A stretch of DNA of 7,353 nt from JABSQH01 sp039194665 (GTDB lineage: Bacteria > Actinomycetota > Acidimicrobiia > Acidimicrobiales > Ilumatobacteraceae). Every line of letters starts with the position of its first letter. Positions within the stretch are counted from its first letter, which is position 1. The notes beneath the pieces were generated by a model. That model made no database searches. It was not told where the DNA came from and was given only the letters and a program-made list of their open reading frames with translations. Both the position numbers and the translations under genes were made by a program. The stretch spans positions 1-7,353 of the forward strand of contig JBCCVW010000218.1 of assembly GCA_039194665.1 (NCBI GenBank). The letters run 5' to 3'. Below, piece by piece: positions 6,026-7,353 of this stretch.

Positions 6026-6984
6026 CGCATGCGCGTGGCCGCGAACTCGGCGGTGAGAGCGTCGACGTCGAGGTCGTAGCCAACCATTACGAGGAGGCTC
6101 TCGGTGCGTTGCGATGCGACGGGGTCGTCGGCCTCGGAGTGGCTCATGGCGAACGAACGCACACCGTGGCAGCACACGCGCACCGGCGATGACTCGATGG
6201 CCAACGCTCCTTGCATTCGGACGAGGCGTTGGGCGTGCGATTCGATCAGCCGGTCGAGCCACTCGTCGACGGCCGCCGGATCGAGCGGTGCTGCCTGGCG
6301 CAACACGACGGTGTCGGGTGCCCCACCGGACGAATGGGTGAGCACCGTGACATGTGGGTCGACCGCTGGGGCACCATGCCATGCGTCGAGCCCGAGGACC
6401 GTTCCCCGCAACCGCTCGACCGCAGGGGGCGTCGTCGGATTCTCGCCCGGCAGGATCACCTGTGCACCTACCGCGTTGACCGCGTCTAACGCCGTGCGCA
6501 CGTTGGCCAAACCCTCGCTCGTCACATCGGCCGTGCGGGTGACCACGAGGGCATCGGCGATCGCCAGCGCATCGAGCTCGACGCGCGAGCCGAGCGGCAC
6601 GTCGGCGGCGCGGCGGGTCGCGATGGCGACGGCATCGACGGCGACGACGACAGCGTCGAGGCGAACGTGGCGCGCCAGGTCGGCGTCGGAGAGGATCGTG
6701 TAGACGATCGTTGCCAGATCGTGGTCGGGGCCGGCGACCAGCAATACGCGTGTTGGGCGACGCGCACGCCGCACGGTCCGCAGCAGCCCGTCGATCACGT
6801 CGAGCCGCATGGCGCAACACGGACAGTCCGGCGTGCGGTGACCGATGTCGCTGCGGATCTGCACCGATCCGGGTCCCTGCCACTCCTCAGCCACGATGCA
6901 CTCGTTCGGACCGACCACCGATGCCGCAACGGCCTCGGCGCCGGGACCGGCGAACACGGTCACGGGGACGGGGGTGAGCGCCAT
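6022..6984 (-). CDS. CobW/COG0523-family putative zinc metallochaperone with decayed GTPase motifs
   Basis: A 320-residue protein with the COG0523 plan. VPVTVFAGPGAEAVAAS (6-22) occupies the P-loop position but lacks GxxGxGKT, having no lysine. The CxCC metal motif is kept as DCPCC at 53-57. LDAVVVAVDAV (109-119) matches the switch/Walker B-like strand, and LVVTRTAD (146-153) stands where NKxD is expected, also decayed. The CobW C-terminal domain is recognisable, including LVRMQGALAI (254-263) and the end segment LLVMVGYDLD (297-306). COG0523 proteins normally use GTP to deliver Zn or other metals to client enzymes. Mycobacterial Rv0106, as I recall, is a similarly P-loop-poor member divergent from rpmB under Zur. 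The ATG at 6984 fits a leaderless promoter (TACACT, 7 bases upstream); an open frame reaching 7134 would run through the operator into rpmB and is rejected. It is coupled by ATGA to the WD40 gene. Confidence 0.87.
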   Translation of the reverse strand: MALTPVPVTVFAGPGAEAVAASVVGPNECIVAEEWQGPGSVQIRSDIGHRTPDCPCCAMRLDVIDGLLRTVRRARRPTRVLLVAGPDHDLATIVYTILSDADLARHVRLDAVVVAVDAVAIATRRAADVPLGSRVELDALAIADALVVTRTADVTSEGLANVRTALDAVNAVGAQVILPGENPTTPPAVERLRGTVLGLDAWHGAPAVDPHVTVLTHSSGGAPDTVVLRQAAPLDPAAVDEWLDRLIESHAQRLVRMQGALAIESSPVRVCCHGVRSFAMSHSEADDPVASQRTESLLVMVGYDLDVDALTAEFAATRMR

Positions 6985-6991
6985 CAGGTCC

Positions 6992-6997
6992 AGTGTA
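6992..6997 (-). promoter_or_regulatory. -10 element of the CobW-like/WD40 operon
   Basis: On the minus strand this reads TACACT (TANNNT), followed by seven bases and the ATG at 6984, which predicts a leaderless transcript. It abuts the Zur-box-like site, so a bound repressor would block it. Confidence 0.55.
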
Positions 6998-7020
6998 TGG
7001 GAATGACTCTCACTGTCGTT
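6998..7020. promoter_or_regulatory. Zur-box-like operator shared by divergent zinc-starvation operons
   Basis: TGGGAATGACTCTCACTGTC (6998-7017) lines up with the actinobacterial Zur motif, whose core is near TGAAAATGATTTTCA. The dyad is AATGAC (7002-7007) against GTCGTT (7015-7020), with one mismatch and a 7-base spacer. This is the AATGA-N9-TCATT architecture of the mycobacterial Zur site. Zur binds DNA when zinc-loaded and represses metallochaperone and zinc-free ribosomal protein genes, exactly the two sets flanking it. It is the only such site between the two starts. The motif match is by eye, without a scored matrix. Confidence 0.75.
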
Positions 7021-7025
7021 AGCCT
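7020..7025 (+). promoter_or_regulatory. -10 element of the rpmB-rpmG operon
   Basis: TAGCCT fits TANNNT, followed by seven bases and the ATG at 7033: another leaderless geometry. It touches the right end of the Zur-box-like dyad. No Shine-Dalgarno sequence precedes the ATG. Confidence 0.5.
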
Positions 7026-7032
7026 GCTGCGC

Positions 7033-7269
7033 ATGTCTCGCCGCTGCCAGCTCACCGGGGTCGGACCCGCCACCGGCAACAACGTGTCGCACTCGCACCG
7101 CCGTACCAAGCGGCGTTTCAACGCCAACATCCAAGACAAGCGTTTCTGGCTACCCTCGGAGCGTCGTTACGTGCGTCTGCGGTTGTCGGCGCGGGCGATC
7201 AAAACCGTCGATCGCCGCGGTATCGAGTCGGTGGTCGCCGAGCTGCGACGCAAGGGAGTGAAGGTCTGA
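7033..7269 (+). CDS. rpmB: Large ribosomal subunit protein bL28, zinc-free (C-minus) paralogue
   Basis: A 78-residue L28 of normal length. MSRRCQLTGVGPATGNNVSH (1-20), HRRTKRRF (22-29), RFWLPSERRYVRLRLS (37-52) and GIESVVAELRRKG (63-75) match the family throughout. Zinc-binding L28 carries two CxxC pairs; here only C5 remains (CQLTG), so this is the zinc-independent form. Bacteria that encode both make the C-minus form under zinc starvation, freeing zinc from ribosomes; the operator next to it supports that use. The protein sits in the 50S subunit. The ATG at 7033 is fixed by the L28 N-terminus and the leaderless -10. Its TGA overlaps the rpmG ATG by one base (TGATG). A zinc-binding L28 elsewhere in the genome is expected but not visible here. 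Confidence 0.95.
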   Translation: MSRRCQLTGVGPATGNNVSHSHRRTKRRFNANIQDKRFWLPSERRYVRLRLSARAIKTVDRRGIESVVAELRRKGVKV

Positions 7270-7353
7270 TGGCCAGCGGAAGCAAAGACAAGCGGCCGAT
7301 CATCAAGCTGCGCAGCACGGCCGGCACCGGGTACACGTACGTCACCAAGAAGA
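7269..7353 (+). CDS. rpmG: Large ribosomal subunit protein bL33, zinc-free (C-minus) paralogue, N-terminal fragment
   Basis: Partial: 28 residues before the right edge, of about 55 expected. MASGSKDKRPIIKLRSTAGT matches the L33 start, and STAGTGYTYVTKK replaces the first CxxC of zinc-binding L33 (CTECKNRNY type). This is therefore the C-minus form, part of the 50S subunit. It is translationally coupled to rpmB through TGATG and shares its promoter and operator. In other actinobacteria rpsN and rpsR paralogues may follow; that lies outside the window. Confidence 0.92.
   Translation, partial: MASGSKDKRPIIKLRSTAGTGYTYVTKK

Noticed and set aside
4904..6079. 391-residue plus-strand open frame opposite the WD40 gene
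   Set aside because: The translation is His/Arg/Asp-rich without any domain, while the opposite strand encodes regular WD40 repeats and a coupled start.
6026..6883. N-terminal extension of the WD40 protein to about 623 residues
   Set aside because: This part is Arg/Pro-rich noise lying out of frame within the CobW-like gene, and the ATGA overlap with clean WD40 sequence marks the true start at 6025.
6667..7032. Upstream extension of L28 to 200 residues
   Set aside because: L28 proteins start at MSRRCQ; the preceding frame lies antisense to the CobW-like gene and has no family resemblance.
6985..7134. Extension of the CobW-like protein up to 7134
   Set aside because: It would cross the Zur-like operator and both promoters and run antisense into rpmB; COG0523 homology begins at the ATG at 6984.

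Overview
The window is GC-rich and gene-dense, with frequent GTG starts, 4-bp stop/start overlaps and apparently leaderless promoters. These traits, a group III (NDMA-dependent methanol dehydrogenase type) alcohol dehydrogenase and a Zur-type zinc-starvation locus with zinc-free ribosomal proteins all suggest a high-GC actinobacterium. An Acidimicrobiia-like (Ilumatobacter-like) origin is my best guess, but it is an inference.

Left part, minus strand (1-1462): the 5' end of an ArsR/CmtR-type metal-sensing repressor runs off the left edge. Its GTG sits next to a -10 box buried in a TTCAGGC/TGAACT operator array (118-176). A 70-bp double-hairpin palindrome follows (213-282). Next comes a two-gene unit: a stand-alone HD-domain protein matching only the neck/HD half of a CCA-adding enzyme, overlapping by 4 bp a second, full-length CmtR-like repressor that is a close paralogue of the edge gene.

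Centre, plus strand (1481-5034): an iron-type alcohol dehydrogenase, a MoxR-type AAA+ ATPase (4-bp overlap) and a CoxE-like VWA protein (30-bp gap) form one apparent operon. MoxR plus VWA pairs are known as enzyme-maturation or metal-insertion chaperones, so the simplest reading is a dehydrogenase with its own activation machinery. The dehydrogenase and the HD protein are divergent with only 9-18 bp between their starts.

Right part (5012-7353): a single Zur-box-like site (about 6998-7020) lies between two face-to-face -10 elements. Leftwards it would control a COG0523/CobW-type metallochaperone with a CPCC motif but a decayed P-loop, translationally coupled (ATGA) to a WD40 beta-propeller with a His-rich N-terminus. 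Rightwards it would control rpmB and rpmG encoding cysteine-poor, zinc-free L28 and L33. This is a zinc-starvation module; the WD40 partner is its least explained part. The WD40 gene and the VWA gene converge and overlap by 23 bp. I saw no RNA genes, CRISPR arrays, insertion sequences or origins.
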